Program-made: the position numbers and the translations under genes
Part shown: in pieces, positions 10,807-24,700 of the stretch
Layout: each line of letters starts with the position of its first letter
How positions within the stretch are numbered: the first letter of the stretch is position 1
The notes under the pieces: model-generated
What the model was told of the DNA's origin: nothing
Database searches by the model: none
The model's input: only the letters and a program-made list of their open reading frames with translations
Source: Spodoptera frugiperda
Taxonomy: Eukaryota; Arthropoda; Insecta; Lepidoptera; Noctuidae
DNA length: 64,000 nucleotides
Assembly: GCF_023101765.2 (NCBI RefSeq)
Contig: NC_064216.1
Location: forward strand, 7,195,545 to 7,259,544
Direction of reading: 5' to 3'

Positions 10807-13800
10807 TGCCGGAAATCGGGACTTTTTTTCTCTGTCAGCCTGCACCTTACCTACATACAACTTATTTAGTGGCGATTAGTTATGTGAGCGGCGTCCGCAA
10901 TTAAATATATTGACGCCGTTTCTGCGAAGTATCAGTAGATAACGATGACGGACCTTTTTCGTGGCATCCTGACGACTGCACCATTAAGGTGCGCTCCAAA
11001 TTTCAATATCATTTTTAGTTAATTTAATGAGAGTTTTATCAGAGTAATTATTGAGGAATTGAGTCATATATTTTGCGTCGACATGAGATCCTCGGTGACC
11101 ATTTTTTACTGGTTAATTACTAGAATTATTTAACTTAATGTCAGTCTTACAAGTTGTATAAAGTGTCTCGCAGTCTTGTATATTTGCATGCGTCACTCAA
11201 ACGCTGTTCGGCCCAACTAATAACTGAGTGTTGCGAAATATTTTGGTCTGAAACTATTTGAGACATATCCGCAGTGTGGTAAAAAAGATTAACATCTACG
11301 AAATTAATTTTGGTGAATCATTCTCGTTCGCAATACTCGTACCAACGCGATAATTATTTGTAAATGTAAAAGGAGAAGTTGTCCGGATTTTTTGCTTCAG
11401 TTTTGTTTGATATTGATTTTATTTACACTGAACATAAACTTTAATATCACAGGTTGAGTTCGTAGGAAATCCATTTTTTTTTGCAAGTTACGCTATGAGT
11501 CTCATTTCTATTAATATTGCGGTAAGTCTAATTATCATTATACACTAGTTCTGATTTTGAACTCTATGCTCTTATAGAAGTTATTCGAAAGTGCAATAAC
11601 CCAAAAATATTTCATGACCAAACATCACCAGAATCACATTTACTATATACACGGCTTTACTTAAGCAAATCTTCAAAATGTATTTATAATCAAGATGACA
11701 CTGAAACCAGTACTATTACATTATATGGTTGGAACTATGTAGTCTGATGTAATTGGTATGCATCGGTAGCCGAAGCCGAGTAATTAAACACGTCTCGATA
11801 AATATATGCGCACGCGCCGAATTGCAACATTTAGTTTAACGCCAAGAAAACTAGTTGCATTACACAATGATCTTCGAAGCCAGTGATTGAATTAGACGAA
11901 TAAGATGTATTTATTTGAATACAGTTATGGTGTGGAAAATGTTGGAATGGCATATTTTCAAATATCGATATAAGTTGTTAGATTGTCACATCACTAGAGG
12001 TTGCTAGCGACGATTAGTCTTGTAGGTCATATCCTGATTTTAGGTTATTTTGTAACAAATTCATCTCTTAAAGTAGTTTTATCTCTGGCTTACCTCCCCT
12101 CAAAACTCGTTCAGAATAAATTGTCCAAAATTCACCATTTATATAGAAACAAGCAAAGGTTGCAACACTCAAACGAACCTAGAATAATGTATTAACATTA
12201 CGTATTCAGCGTATAATCTCAACGAAATTCTATAGAGGGACGCGCACCGATAACAGAACTGCTGTCTTATAATTTATCGGTCGCCATTAGATCGTACTTT
12301 GTATCCAGCCTGCATTTCATTTGCATTCGAATTTGCGGTGACATGGCCAGTATTAAAATGATGTATCGAGGTTTGATTACATTCTGCCGTACCATAGAGA
12401 AGCGCACCTCTAGCACATAAACTGTTACGCATAGACAACTCCTAACTCTTCTTTGACACTAATGACAGATATTTACGTTTATGACAAGGGTAAACTGATT
12501 ATTTTGTGTCATTTAGCTATGCTAATGTCGTATTAAAGTTTAGGAATGGAAATTCAATATTAAATGCGAGGATAAAAACATAAAGTATTATAGTACTTAT
12601 TGTAAGCTGGTCTGCAATTAAGACAGGTTTCAAATCAATATAGAATTTAAATTCTTATTATTTTAATGTTCAATTGAATGTAATTGAATTCGGTAGCAAA
12701 TATGTATATTTTACTCTTTATTGGTACTAATCAACGATTTTTATGGCCATTAAATTCAATTTGTGTAAATAAATCTGGAATAGAATTCATTGAATATTCA
12801 TTTAATTGCTTCATTATTATTTTAAAAGTGCACTAACGAAGCTAAATGTGATCGACTCGAACTAAATCATAATGATTAATAACTTAATTTGTGCTATATT
12901 TTGATTGAACGACTATTAATGTGTTGAACATGAAAAATTACACGACGATTATTAAAAAAAATAATAAGAATAAGACTTCGTTAGGATAAAATACCTAAAA
13001 TTTGTTAAAGAATTTACTGAGTTTCTTATATAAAGAGCTTAAAATTATGTGTAATGTCATTTAAAATTAGTGGCAAAATACATAAAATTTTCAAAAACTA
13101 CTCCAAAATACACTCAACTTGGTAAACATGCGCTCTATTGCCATAGCCAATGTTCTATTTAATCGAAAGCCGACCGATTCTAATTTACTAACGACAAGTC
13201 GTACGAAAACCGATACCCAAGCTACAACGCATACCGATGCCATAATATCGTTGACTGGTGAAATCCTTTGCGGGATTTATACAAACCGATATCGACTAGA
13301 AATATCAATTTCCCTGTTTATGTCACATCAGTTACCTACATATAGGCGAGCATTAGTCCGTTAGTAAAAAAGTTGAGTAATTTTTTAGTAGCAGATTCGT
13401 TAATCGTTTTTTTATGATCATGGCAGAATAAGCCAGACGTGTAGAATATAGAGAATGTGAGTTTGTTTTGGAACAAAAATTTTAAATGAACAGATTCATT
13501 ACGAATGTCAAAGAATTAAATATTATGCGAATTGTCCCCAGTATTCAATTCCTACGTAACCTAATACACCAAAACCCATCAAATTTGAAAATCCAATAAA
13601 ACTGAAATAGTTTAACGTTGTTCGACAAAATGTCGTTCAGTTTAGTCGATTCGTGTAAACGTCGTTTCGCCAACGCATTCCTAGTTCGTAGGTGGTCACG
13701 CCTTTATCACAGTTACAATACCACTAGAGGGGCCCATTGCACTTTATTAGACTTCCCCTTAGTAAATATCAGAGCCGAGACTGGCTGATATTTCTATACC

Positions 13801-14529
13801 GAGTAACATTGGAACAAGAGATTTGTTGTAACTAAAATATTACGGGTAAATTGTTTTGTTTGAGAAGATGCAAACTGCTACGCGCCATTTTTAATCTGTA
13901 TAGTTTATGGTCGCAAACTAATTTTTTTTTTTAATTAATTGTGACCAACCTGTATGGACATATGTAAATACTTCACTGGCTGGTTGAAAAGATATTCTAA
14001 ATTTGAAATTTGACAGATTTTTTTTTTATCTTTATTCGTTTTTTTTTGTGCTGAAATTTTGTTTTACTTATACTAGTACCTAGTCGATTTATGCATTAAA
14101 GTTACTCTAATTCAATATTAAATTTATGCAACAGTTTTATAATTTGATGTGTCGGTAACATAACGATTATGTGATTAAGTAACATGATCATTATTTTAAT
14201 TTACATGTAGCCAGTTACCATGTTTACATTACATTTGATGTTCTATAATTATATCTGTGAAATCGTCTATGTGTAAATTTTATTGGTTATACTACGAACT
14301 CATTTGTGAGACTTCAACATAATCGTTTGTTTTTATTCTTGTTTCATTATTAACTGTAATTCTTTGAACCTTTAATCGTAATGCAATGCCTTTGCGTAAA
14401 GATTATGGTAAACCCTCTTATTTAGAGGAAACCTTGGTATACATCAGGAAGTTTCCTGGTGTATATGAATGAATTGAATTGTCACGAAAATGTCACGAAA
14501 TGAATTAATATCAATTATTGTATAGGATT
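10807..14529. other. Non-coding AT-rich region
   Basis: No exon or transposon was recognised. Small GC-bearing patches occur near 10808 and 11808-11820. A palindromic RNA hairpin lies at 14438-14465. Open frames at 12001 and 13119 are short, lack known domains and start at non-ATG codons. Confidence 0.5.
14438..14465. other. Tight hairpin, 13-bp stem with 2-nt loop
   Basis: The arms at 14438-14450 and 14453-14465 pair along 13 positions, with one T/G position that would be a wobble pair in RNA. A smaller CCTCT/AGAGG stem lies just upstream at 14414-14428. No miRNA seed was recognised. Confidence 0.5.
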
Positions 14530-14640
14530 AGACACGTCATCAACATTATCATCCACTACTGAGTATAGGCCTTTCCATTATTAAGCCATACTCCTCAGTC
14601 TTGTACATCGTTCTAGGTATCGTAGGTCTACAGTTCTAGG
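14530..14640 (-). repeat. Degenerate (CAT)n-type LINE 3' end
   Basis: The plus-strand order ATCAACATTATCATCCACTACTGAGTATAGGCC resembles the microsatellite tail followed by the CACTGCTGAACATAGGCC block of lepidopteran non-LTR elements, with several substitutions. It shares its orientation with 2288-2500. Confidence 0.5.
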
Positions 14641-14756
14641 TACTATACCTATATAATAGAAAAAATAAATAAAACCAAAATCACTGTTACAGTTAAGTTC
14701 ATCGCAACTTTGTCAAGCAATTTGTATGTGTACACAGATTATTATGAACAGTTATT

Positions 14757-14777
14757 TGTGTGTGTGTGTGTGTGTGT
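14757..14777. repeat. (TG)n microsatellite
   Basis: An uninterrupted run of about ten TG dinucleotides. Confidence 0.95.
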
Positions 14778-15055
14778 AGTATGTACGCAATAAACTCCCG
14801 AGTGATTTTATAAGTGAAGCAAGAAAATTAACGCCTACTATAATTACACGGCCGATCGGTGAAAGTGAAACACTGATGTCGCTTCTGATCAGGGCTAGCA
14901 CAAGGAGTTATTAATAGATACAAAAAGATCTCAATATATTATGTAGAAAAATGTAGATACTGAATGAGTTTTGTTGGTTATTGATGATGGCAAAGTAAGG
15001 TTGATACGATTTTTAAAGCTTAATGGTTGAATTTATCGTGAATGCTACCTCAAAT

Positions 15056-15230
15056 ATCCCTCACACCACCAGATGGGGCCTAGTAGGTCTGATGCCCGAC
15101 CTGTAGCTGTGGATTACCTAGTGAGTTACTGGGGCCCAATAATTTGAGTAGGAACGGGGTGGTTCATAGTAAGTAAAAGTCTGACACTCCCTCTCGCCTC
15201 ACACGAAATATGTCATTGGATTATTATTTG
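15056..15230 (+). repeat. LINE/SINE-tail family, copy 1 of 5
   Basis: Shares the ordered blocks AGGAACGGGGTGGTT, GTCTGACACTCCCTCTCGCCTC and TCATTGGATTATT with the copies at 43770, 47318, 52388 and 60590. A longer 5' part is kept here (ACCAGATGGGGCCTAGTAGG and neighbours). The family is widespread in moths in my recollection. The autonomous source element is unknown. Confidence 0.7.
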
Positions 15231-16304
15231 CGTGGAGATTATAACAAATATGACCAAGAAGTCAATCATCATCAATAGGTTATGAATATAACTGCTTTAA
15301 TTAAATTGGTAAAAATGTGTGAAAAACTAACGTGGCAACCCTATGTAAGATACAGTATGATGTTTTGTCGTTTTTATTTATATAAAAGTTGAGCTTAGAT
15401 TGATATTTCATAAAGAATGTCAGCCTGTTTGACGGCTACCACTTTTTAATACTGAAGCGCACACTAAATATGTGTACAGTCCCTGCCAAAGAGTTTACTA
15501 CAGTTTTTAGTAAAATTATAAAGTTACAAGCCCAAAAGATCGAGAAAAATATTTAAGTGATAATGAACCTACGTATGTGGTCTATAGAATTGTATTTCAA
15601 TTAATAAATCCCAAATAATTGTAGGCATGTAACAAAATTATATCTGAAGTTAATAATTAAATCGAAAGATGAACTGTTCCCCTCTTAATTGGAATGGAAG
15701 GCAGCCATAAATCTTAACATTAATGAACGGAGAAATATATAGAGTGGTTAATTTGAAATATTGTTTTATTCACCAATAAAACTTGGAATAAAATAATTTT
15801 CTAATTTTATTAAACCGTTATATTATATGCAAGAAGATATAGGTACTTATGCTGTAAAGTGCCGGCTCTATAAATATTGGTGTTATCTCCATCATATTAG
15901 CTTATTAGATTTCACTTTGACAGATCATAAACTCGCAGTTTTATAGCTCAATTAATATTACTTAGTATGTAAGTATAGAATGTTGCTGTAAAGATGGTAA
16001 TGTCACTAGTAAAGGAGAGACTGGCCTATTAAGTTTTAATTATGTTACTAAAGCGAACCCATTTGTTAAACTAGAAAGTTTAGCATTTTGACGGCGTTAA
16101 GGGTAAGTACTGTTTCGAAAGCTGTTTGCACTTAGTACAACTCTCAACTTAGGAATTTGTGTAACTGCAACTTTATATATTATTGCTAAACCTACCCTGG
16201 TTGGTTGTTTTCAACCCACAGTAATAAAAATATCACATGTTTACTAACAAACTTTTCAGTTTCCACGTTTAAAATCATCAATGTTGGTTATAAAGCCGCA
16301 AGCT
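15231..16304. other. Non-coding AT-rich region
   Basis: Nothing recognised on either strand beyond AT-rich intronic or intergenic sequence. Confidence 0.5.
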
Positions 16305-16525
16305 TAAAGTGGAACTGATCTGGTCACGTCTGCCACATGTCAGACGATTGGTGGGCAAACCGTTCAATGTCCACAGACGTCGCAGCAGGCCCAAAAGAAG
16401 ATGACGGAACAAAATCGACATCTATGACAAGGGTTGGCCATAAAAAGCTTTAAACAGAGAGGAATAGAAGGAGGGTAGAGAGGCATTTGCCCTGCAGTGG
16501 GACGATCAGGGCTAAAAACATTAGC
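16305..16525 (+). pseudogene. Degenerate C-terminus of a non-LTR (RTE-like) reverse transcriptase
   Basis: Plus-strand translation gives a patchy match to the C-terminal end of lepidopteran LINE ORFs: LKWNWSGHVCHMSDDWWAN near the start, then a Gly-Arg-Pro-type region read as AAGPKEDDGTKS, and an end corresponding to the ERHLPCSGT (EAF-QQW-type) block. It has a stop and substitutions, so it is a dead fragment. There is no endonuclease or polymerase core nearby. The family name is inferred from the motif pattern. Confidence 0.7.
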
Positions 16526-17529
16526 TTTCAGGTGAGACCCAGGTATTTTATGCCATTTTCAATAGATCTATTGAAAATAATTTCACACACTGATCGTTTA
16601 AAGATACAAGTAACAAAATGATCTTCTTTCAATGAAGACTTTCGTACTTGACAGTACACATTAATATCAATCGCGGAGCACAACTTTTTATCGAATCAAC
16701 GCAACCACATCCATTTAGGGTTCGCACTGACGTCCACTTAAAAATTATATCATATTAAATCAACTAACGAAGCGGCGATCACTGCATTCTTTCTTATAAT
16801 GTGTCCACTATTAATACCTATATTTTCTATTTTAAAATTCTGTCTGTTTGTCTGTGTTTACGTTCGTCACGTTTAGCCTTAGATATCATTGTTAAATAAA
16901 TAACTATCCTTTGATTATTAAGCCATGGTAACGACGCAATAAGTAATCGAAACGCTCAGATTGGATGATTTATTTGAGCCGGCCAAACAGAGCGCCGAAC
17001 GCGCTCTTGTTTCGATTGCTTTAAACATAAACTCAAATAAAGGGTACTTTACCTATATGATACATTTTGAAAGAAACTGAATACAAATTAACATCAAGTA
17101 ACTATAGTTCCTGCATCGTTGACTAATGAATTTTTACTAATTAATGAAATTACTGGTTACAATTCAAAGAACAAAAGAAGAATTCCTAAACTACCTACAA
17201 ATTCTACACAAACGAAGTCATGAGCTAAGAATAATCTAAATAAATAGGTGATATAGGCATATTGGCCTTCCATATGTTCCACTTATAACATCTATGTTAT
17301 GTTAATAAAGCAGTTAGCATTGTTGTTGAGGATCCAGTGCTGTGCTGACCCTGCTTTATATTGCCAGTGTCTTACGCATGTGTGTAGGTACATGACGTAA
17401 TCCTTACTTTATCACACTTTTGTTTGTAAAGGTATTTAAATCTGGATCGAATCTTTAGGTCAGTTAGGTTGAATTTTTATTGCAATGCGATTGTAGGATG
17501 AAAATGTGAGTCCTATTTCAGCGACGTAA
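16526..17529. other. Non-coding AT-rich region
   Basis: No exon. A TCTGTCTGTTTGTCTGTG block near 16843-16860 resembles a common degenerate lepidopteran repeat start, but too little remains to classify. Confidence 0.45.
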
Positions 17530-17729
17530 AGGTAAGCGTCCACAGGCCCGCATCGTACGCAATGGATTTTAGTTTGTCTTGTATAGAAACTCATACAACT
17601 GCGTCCACTGATCCGCATCGTACGGACCGCATCATCGGCAATGCCTACATGCGATACGTACCGATGACGTCATACGGAATGCGTACGATGCGTGCGATGC
17701 GTACGATGCAGGCCTGTGGACGCTTACCT
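17530..17729. mobile_element. 200-bp Harbinger-like MITE with TAA target duplication
   Basis: Perfect 19-bp terminal inverted repeats, AGGTAAGCGTCCACAGGCC at 17530-17548 and its complement at 17711-17729, extend to 32 bp with one mismatch. They are flanked on both sides by TAA (17527-17529 and 17730-17732). A 3-bp TWA target duplication is typical of PIF/Harbinger elements. There is no coding capacity. The interior is rich in repeated CGTACGATGC-type words, forming subterminal repeats. The superfamily call rests on target-site length only. Confidence 0.8.
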
Positions 17730-18773
17730 TAAGGTGGACAGTCTCATTTTATTTTTGTCACTCATTAGCTATTGTCAAATTGTTATAAGTGCATTGCCTT
17801 AAGTTAGTTACCTAACTCACTCACACGGTGAACAGTATTTTGTAAACTATGACTTTATTGTAATTGAATCATCGATAGCGTTAAATTCTATGGATTAAAA
17901 TAAGCTTTATTAAGACAAGATTGCGATAATAATCTGAAATATACAAAAACAGTAATGTTTATTGTATTGCCAAAAATTAACAACTTAATCAGCCGGTCCA
18001 CTCCTTTGATGATCTTTATTGCATGTGCCAAATGATGTTTATTTATACGATTATTTTATGACTACGAAATAAATATGTTACCAACCATGCATTGCTTTTA
18101 AAACCAGCCAATTATTCAAATTAGACAGGATGTCAACGTCGCTTAGATGGAAAATGTCTAAATATAAGCAATTTTTGATGTTATTCCGATAAAATTATAG
18201 ATCATAATCGCATGAATTAATTTTGTTGGGGTAATTAAGCTGTTTTGGTATGATTTCAGACCAGGTGTAGTAAGTGGATGTCGGTGGATTAATGCAAATT
18301 ATCTAGGTTGCCTAAACACCTATTAAATTATACTTACTTAGGATTAGATACCATACTCGAGGAGTAGGGAGATATAATAGCGACTTCTAAATAGGTTCTA
18401 TTTTCCAAATGAGACTCGAACTACTTAGCTTGCGTATATAGCGCCACCTAGGGACACTCGCAAGACCAGAAGATTTACAAAAGTTATAATTCGTTGCGTT
18501 CAGAACTTCGGAATATACGCAGGTACATCTAACAAAATATATGTAGATTAAACTAAGTTGCGATATATTAAATTAATTAATTATTGTGTAAATCTCAGCT
18601 ATACTAGAAGCTTCCGTTTGTTGGTTCACATTATAATTTAACTACGGATTCATCCTGAACTATTAATTAAAACCTCGATAGTAACAGTTGGTCGTACGTA
18701 ATTGCTTACCATTTACTTTATTTTGCGGATTAACCGTTTTTCTTTTCCGAATTTGTCGATGGAACGTTTCACC
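17730..18773. other. Non-coding AT-rich region
   Basis: No exon, RNA gene or repeat was recognised with confidence. Confidence 0.5.
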
Positions 18774-18797
18774 CTCTCTCTCTCTCTCTCTCTCTCT
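18774..18797. repeat. (CT)12 microsatellite
   Basis: Uninterrupted CT dinucleotide run, interrupted by G at 18798. Confidence 0.95.
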
Positions 18798-21700
18798 GTC
18801 TTTTGCAATTCTGTGTTATAATGTAACATTGAAACTATAAAGTTTGCATGCTTTACAAAAGAATGAATGAAGAGTCACAGTTCGTAAGTATCATTACACC
18901 TCTTAACTTAATTAACAAAATGCTAATTTTGTCTCACTCATTATTTATTTATTGTGACAGATTACAGATTGACCTTTATCTAAAGAGATATTGTCCAGAG
19001 TCTAGACGATCGAAGGATCAAACTTGAAGCTAGAAACATTTACTTGGCGGTTGCATTTGTCATTGTTATAGTTTATTAATCTAGTTCCTTTCATCCCTTC
19101 CTAAGACTCAACCGATCGGGTACATCCACATAATTCCAACATCACCTCGAGTGATATCATCATGCCCTATAACTAGTGATGTATAACGCTTGGAAGTCGG
19201 GCAAGGCTGTCTCCTCCCTAGCAAGTTCAATCATTATGCGTGTGTGTAACTATTGATATTAAAACCGGTTACTACCTACGGATTCACTTGTCAATTTACT
19301 ATTAGTATGTCGTTACATATGTAGGGCTGATTAGGCTTGTTTGTGTTGTAATTAGTTAGAATATATTTAGTTGTTATTAAGGGCTTTTTAATGTTTATTT
19401 TTATTATAGTAGTTTGATAGGATTTCTGGGGTCTTAAATGACAAAAGCACCCTCAATTGCCGTGGTGAATTCTGAGCCTGTAGCTCTGAAGTCTCAAAGT
19501 ATTTAGTTCTCTAATACTGAAATACCTATTAGCACTAGATTTTGTGCAGACTCCGGTATATATGACCCGATCTTTCCTTCATAGGAGACACACAAAAACT
19601 GATGTGTGTGTGAAATTAATATACAGACTAATATCGCAATTCTTTTCCTTAATTGTAGCTATTTGTCCTTCTTTATTAATTACTAAAAAATTGTTCATAT
19701 AACTCAATACGACAGCTGTGTCAAGCCGTATTTGTTGCTACATTTTGTTCTACAGATTTGGGCCTGTATATGAAATACGTAACATACCGGTTTTCCAAAT
19801 CAGTCAAGCGTACGCACTCATTGATTAAAAATGTATAAATAAAAACTTAACAGTTTCTAGTGCCTCGTCTCAGACAAACTCTAGTTCCTTCTATTCAAAT
19901 TAATAAATTACAATCCGTTGCAAAAACTGTACACGTCACAGTTTGATAAAAAATGGTACACTTGAAGCCAAAAAACTAGGCTAGGTATTGAAATTTAAAC
20001 TCTAATTTGTCACTTGAATTCCTTACGAGATTGTTATCCAATTCCAGTAGATCTACTGGCTACATTTGCTACAGTATAATTCATTAGACATGGTTAATAT
20101 TAGCGTAAAACGACATTGTGATGTGAACTAAAAATACAACTAGACCGAAAATTAGGCAAATATTTAATTCGTTACAGGTTAATTACGCTTGGTAACTGGT
20201 AATAAAGCTGACATTGAAGTAACTAGAACTTAGACTCTGATGTTATTCGTGGAAGAGAGCAAATAAAGGTCAATATTGTTTGTCAGAGCGATATAAACAG
20301 AACTAATACATACACAGGCAAATACCACACAGCACACATCGATACAATTGCCATAGAAATGATCTTTGCATGTGTGAGTTGTAATGACACTGGTATAGTT
20401 ATGAAATGGTTAAAATTGTGCGCATGCGACTATGATTACAGTAATTTGTTGCGTTTGAGTCGATATCGCGGCGTTCAAGATCTTGCCAAGGTAAGATTTA
20501 TGCATTGCACAGATGATCATAGTACTCACACGTGATAAATTGCCCCTCTCAAGCCAAAATTGAGATATAACACGTTTTTACCGAAACATCTGGTGAAAAA
20601 ATTAATGACTAGTTTTTGTCGCTTGTCTCTTTAAGGTTAAAATATGGCAACTTTCATTTATTATTATAATTTTCGGTGCGGTGCACTTGAATTTCTTATC
20701 GGATCAGATTTCGGTGAAAATGTTTCAACTCGATCATCGAACAACTTCATTTGAAACATATTTATAATTAATTGAACAGAATGTAACGTGGAGCTAATTT
20801 ATACAAACCAGATCTTAGTGCAGACAGTGAAAACTCGTCAATAGATTCAAAGATACCATCTAACAGGGAAACTAGTCTTCATAGAGTCATGTAACCGGTG
20901 CGTATATGTATCGGTACTTAGCATACGGATTAGATTGCTCGGAATATGGAGCACGTATGTAAATGGCTTAATAATAGTGAGGCCATCGGATTTAATACTT
21001 CATGCTCGAGTTAAATCGAGTGATGATTTCTGGTTTGAAAGATGAGGTAAAGTGGAGATGATTGGTTTTAATGATAGTATCCATTTGTGGATTGCTATAG
21101 AGAGTGTGATTGTAATAGAGGTTCAAGTTTTCTAAAAGATGGTGAATCGAGTGATGATGAAGGCAGATAACATCGTTTAATAAAATGTCATTACAAAATT
21201 CAATGCGATTTCTATAAATATCATTACTTACATGTCATGGTATTCCACATAATCGAACAATAAAACCATAATTCTAATCTTATCGATATCTTCGCTCCCA
21301 ACTCGATCCATTTCTGTATAATCATTCAGATCACGTCACTATCCAAGCTTATCAGCTCTGACCCTCATAATTGCATCCCATTAGAGCATCAGAGGTCTAA
21401 CGAGGCCAGTGTGTACGCGCTTTATGTTATACTTATGTATTATGTACACTAAATTATGTATAACCCATTTATATGCTGCGTACACACCGTTCAGTATTGC
21501 CGGGCTTATGTAACGAAATTGCCACATTTCATAGCTCGAGATGACATCTTTGGGTGAGTGGGTTGTTTACGGATGAAATTCTAAAAATAATTTGTATTTT
21601 GAATTTCATGTGGGTTTGCGTCTAGACGTAGAGATAGACACGACAGAAACAAGAATAAATTTAAATAATGGTAATGATATTAAAGATGATGGTAATACGA

Positions 21701-24700
21701 GCAGAGTCTACAAACTGAACAGCGAAGTCTTAGAGTTATTTGGCATTTTCCAGTCGGTTGAAGAACATGCAACTATCAAAGTTCCTCACAATGACCAAGC
21801 CATCAGGCTCGCATTACATAACAGCAGCACCTGTTAATCAGGCACATTACAGGCAATCGACCTTCTACGAGATAACGCAGATGTAGTGCAGCCTCGGGCT
21901 GTCATTACGGGCATAGAAGCCGCTACAATGAAGGCGGGTCGTAAGTACGCGGGATAATCGTCAGTTTGCGGGACATAATGCTGTGGGTCAAGATCTTCAT
22001 GCCTCATGCTGCCCTAGTACTTACGCAACCTACGTTTTTAATAAACCATCGCTTTGAAGCGCTTATTTTACAGTTACTTGGGCTAAGTGCTGTGAAAAAG
22101 TGTTCAAGTATCTAATCTTTCTTGTGGATCTGGTTAGTGCATGTTTTGATGTGAGACTTTAATGTGAGGTGTGAATTTAGCTTACGGCTAAACAGATCAG
22201 GTTCGTAAGTGTTAGATCAAGCAGGAAGCTAATGCGTCATTGTGATTTTATACACGTTTTAGATCAGAAATCTAGAATTTGAATAGGAAATGAACTTTAT
22301 AAATCAATATTTGCGATGGTGACAAATTAACCGAAATTTTTCATCTAAAGGTTAACCTGAATTAAGTAATAAATTTTGTTGACGTTTCAAATGATATAAT
22401 AACAGTTATTTTGCATTCAAAGCCTTAAGAAGACAACAAAGAATCGAACGAAACATTGAAAGGCGGAAGGTTGGTCACGGATGACTAATTTCGCGCTACA
22501 AAAACCTAAAGGTCCTAAAACAAGTTTACCTACGATTCCGAATGCCTTTTCATATTCATATCGCAACATTTATAATAATGACACAATAATAGAAGTGGCC
22601 CAATATTGCCAATACAAATTAACAATGGCAGACGGTTACAATGGACAGCCCACGTGCTTGGAGCCTTGGCATTCACTTCAAATGTCTGGCAGATTCCTCG
22701 GGATGATATGTCACACCTTTGTTAAGTGTTAATGCTTACAAACAAGACAGCTTATATTGATGAGCATATGTTACGCTAGCCGCTTAAGCTACATTTTCAT
22801 CAAATTCGATAGGCTTTGCCATTAAAAAAGTTTTCTTCATTGTCCTATTGCCATCCCATCTGTCTGATCTAGTACTTATTTCAAAACGTAATTTAGCATA
22901 ATTTTATTTTCCTTGTGTTCATATTTATGAGTGCGATTAATAATTTAATTGGTGCATTATTTATTTGCCCTGTGGTGCACGTGTAACCTAGATGAAGATT
23001 TTCCTGTTGCAGTGATGTCGTCTTCTTTACTTTAAGCATGATTGTTTGTTCTAGATTTATTATTAACATCTAAAATGTTAACAGTAAAATATAATTTAGC
23101 TTTTTTATTTATGTATTCGTAGTATTGAGTACGGACATTTGGTTAACCGTCTTAGGATCCTGCCCACGTATGTATCAAGTGATTGGTGTTGACGTGACGA
23201 TTTATTTCATCGTCTAAGCCCATTATAATCCGACGCCGAAGAGAACTACGCTGCATTGAATACTAGAAATTAATTCGGTTAAAGTCCTACCTACTGAATT
23301 TTGCAACAATAATATTGAAATATTGATATCGATTTCAATGCAGCTAGTGAACTCATTCGAAGAGAGTTATATCTTATTGAGCCAACTGTTTATTAGAAAG
23401 ACCAAGAGCATTGATTATGGTTTACAAATTCACTAAAATTACCTATTTCTCGTAAGCAATTACTTAAAGAAAGTTCCTATAAATAAAGTCTAAACAAAAG
23501 TGACGTGTTACATGGGTGCAATCAAACACTGAATGGACCATCAACTAATCAAGTAGACAAGTTGGATCCAAATTGGTGCACTGACGAAGAAATTTCCTAT
23601 ATGCAATTACATTAAGATCAATGCAAATTCTGGAGCGTACGTGAACCGTTTATGGGCTTCATTAAGGGAACATAAAAACAGTATTGAGTTCGCCTTGGCG
23701 TTTAAATAGCTACGTTTTTAATTAACAAACTTGAGGACTTTTGTTGCCGGCCTCTTTGCTCGGGTCTGTGACGGATGCTTTCGAAATTCTCTGTAATCCT
23801 GTTAAGATTGCCTTCGATTTATTGTGCAACGCTGAACACAGATTTAATTGAATGAGCATTGCTTCATTTTTCGGAAGTTTCATGTGACTCAAATTTGATT
23901 TAAGTAAAAACTGTTAATTATTGTCTGCCAATTTTCCTAAGTTTCTTAATAAGTTTCGATAGTTTGTATTAAAACTGCGTCATCTATATCCTTAGAGAGA
24001 AACAATAAGCATTTACCAGTCGTTGTATAAAGATCTACAGCAAAACAGAGAGCAACTTTTACTACCGACACAGCGAGAAATTCAATATTGGTATTCTTAA
24101 CTGAATTGGTATCTATTAGAAATCATCAGCGCGGTAATAAAGGGTCCCTAACTGAACATTACGCGGCGGACGGTCGTAAAGTACCTTGCGAGGCCGATAG
24201 ATGGCGGTAGTCGCGTACAATGGCGCGGGGGCGGGTTTCGCCGCTTCCGATGCGCGAGCGCTATTGATTTGCTGCCAACTGTAGAAGCTCAAATAAATTC
24301 ATGTTTGTAATACGGTGGACGTCGTGTAGGTACTTTATCTACAAGACATCTAGTACCACGTATTTATTTACAGTTTCTGTGTTCAAGTTTACGATGTCTA
24401 TAGCGCCTAAGTTATTTACTGTGTCACCTGATATTTGATGATTATTATATTATATAATTTAACGGCCTTGTATTTATTAGTTCTTCTTAATTTACAACTA
24501 TTGGATGTTTAAATTTATAGTCTCGATGTTATTTGATCGCACAAATAATTGCGACGAAAATAACTAGATACGGGCGTAATTGAAATGTGACTCGGGAAAC
24601 CGCAATAAAATAATTAAATTAATAAGACAGATAATAATGTTGAAGGAAGCCATACATCATTCGAGATCCAAATTGACAAAACTCCGTGTGGCCCCAGTAT

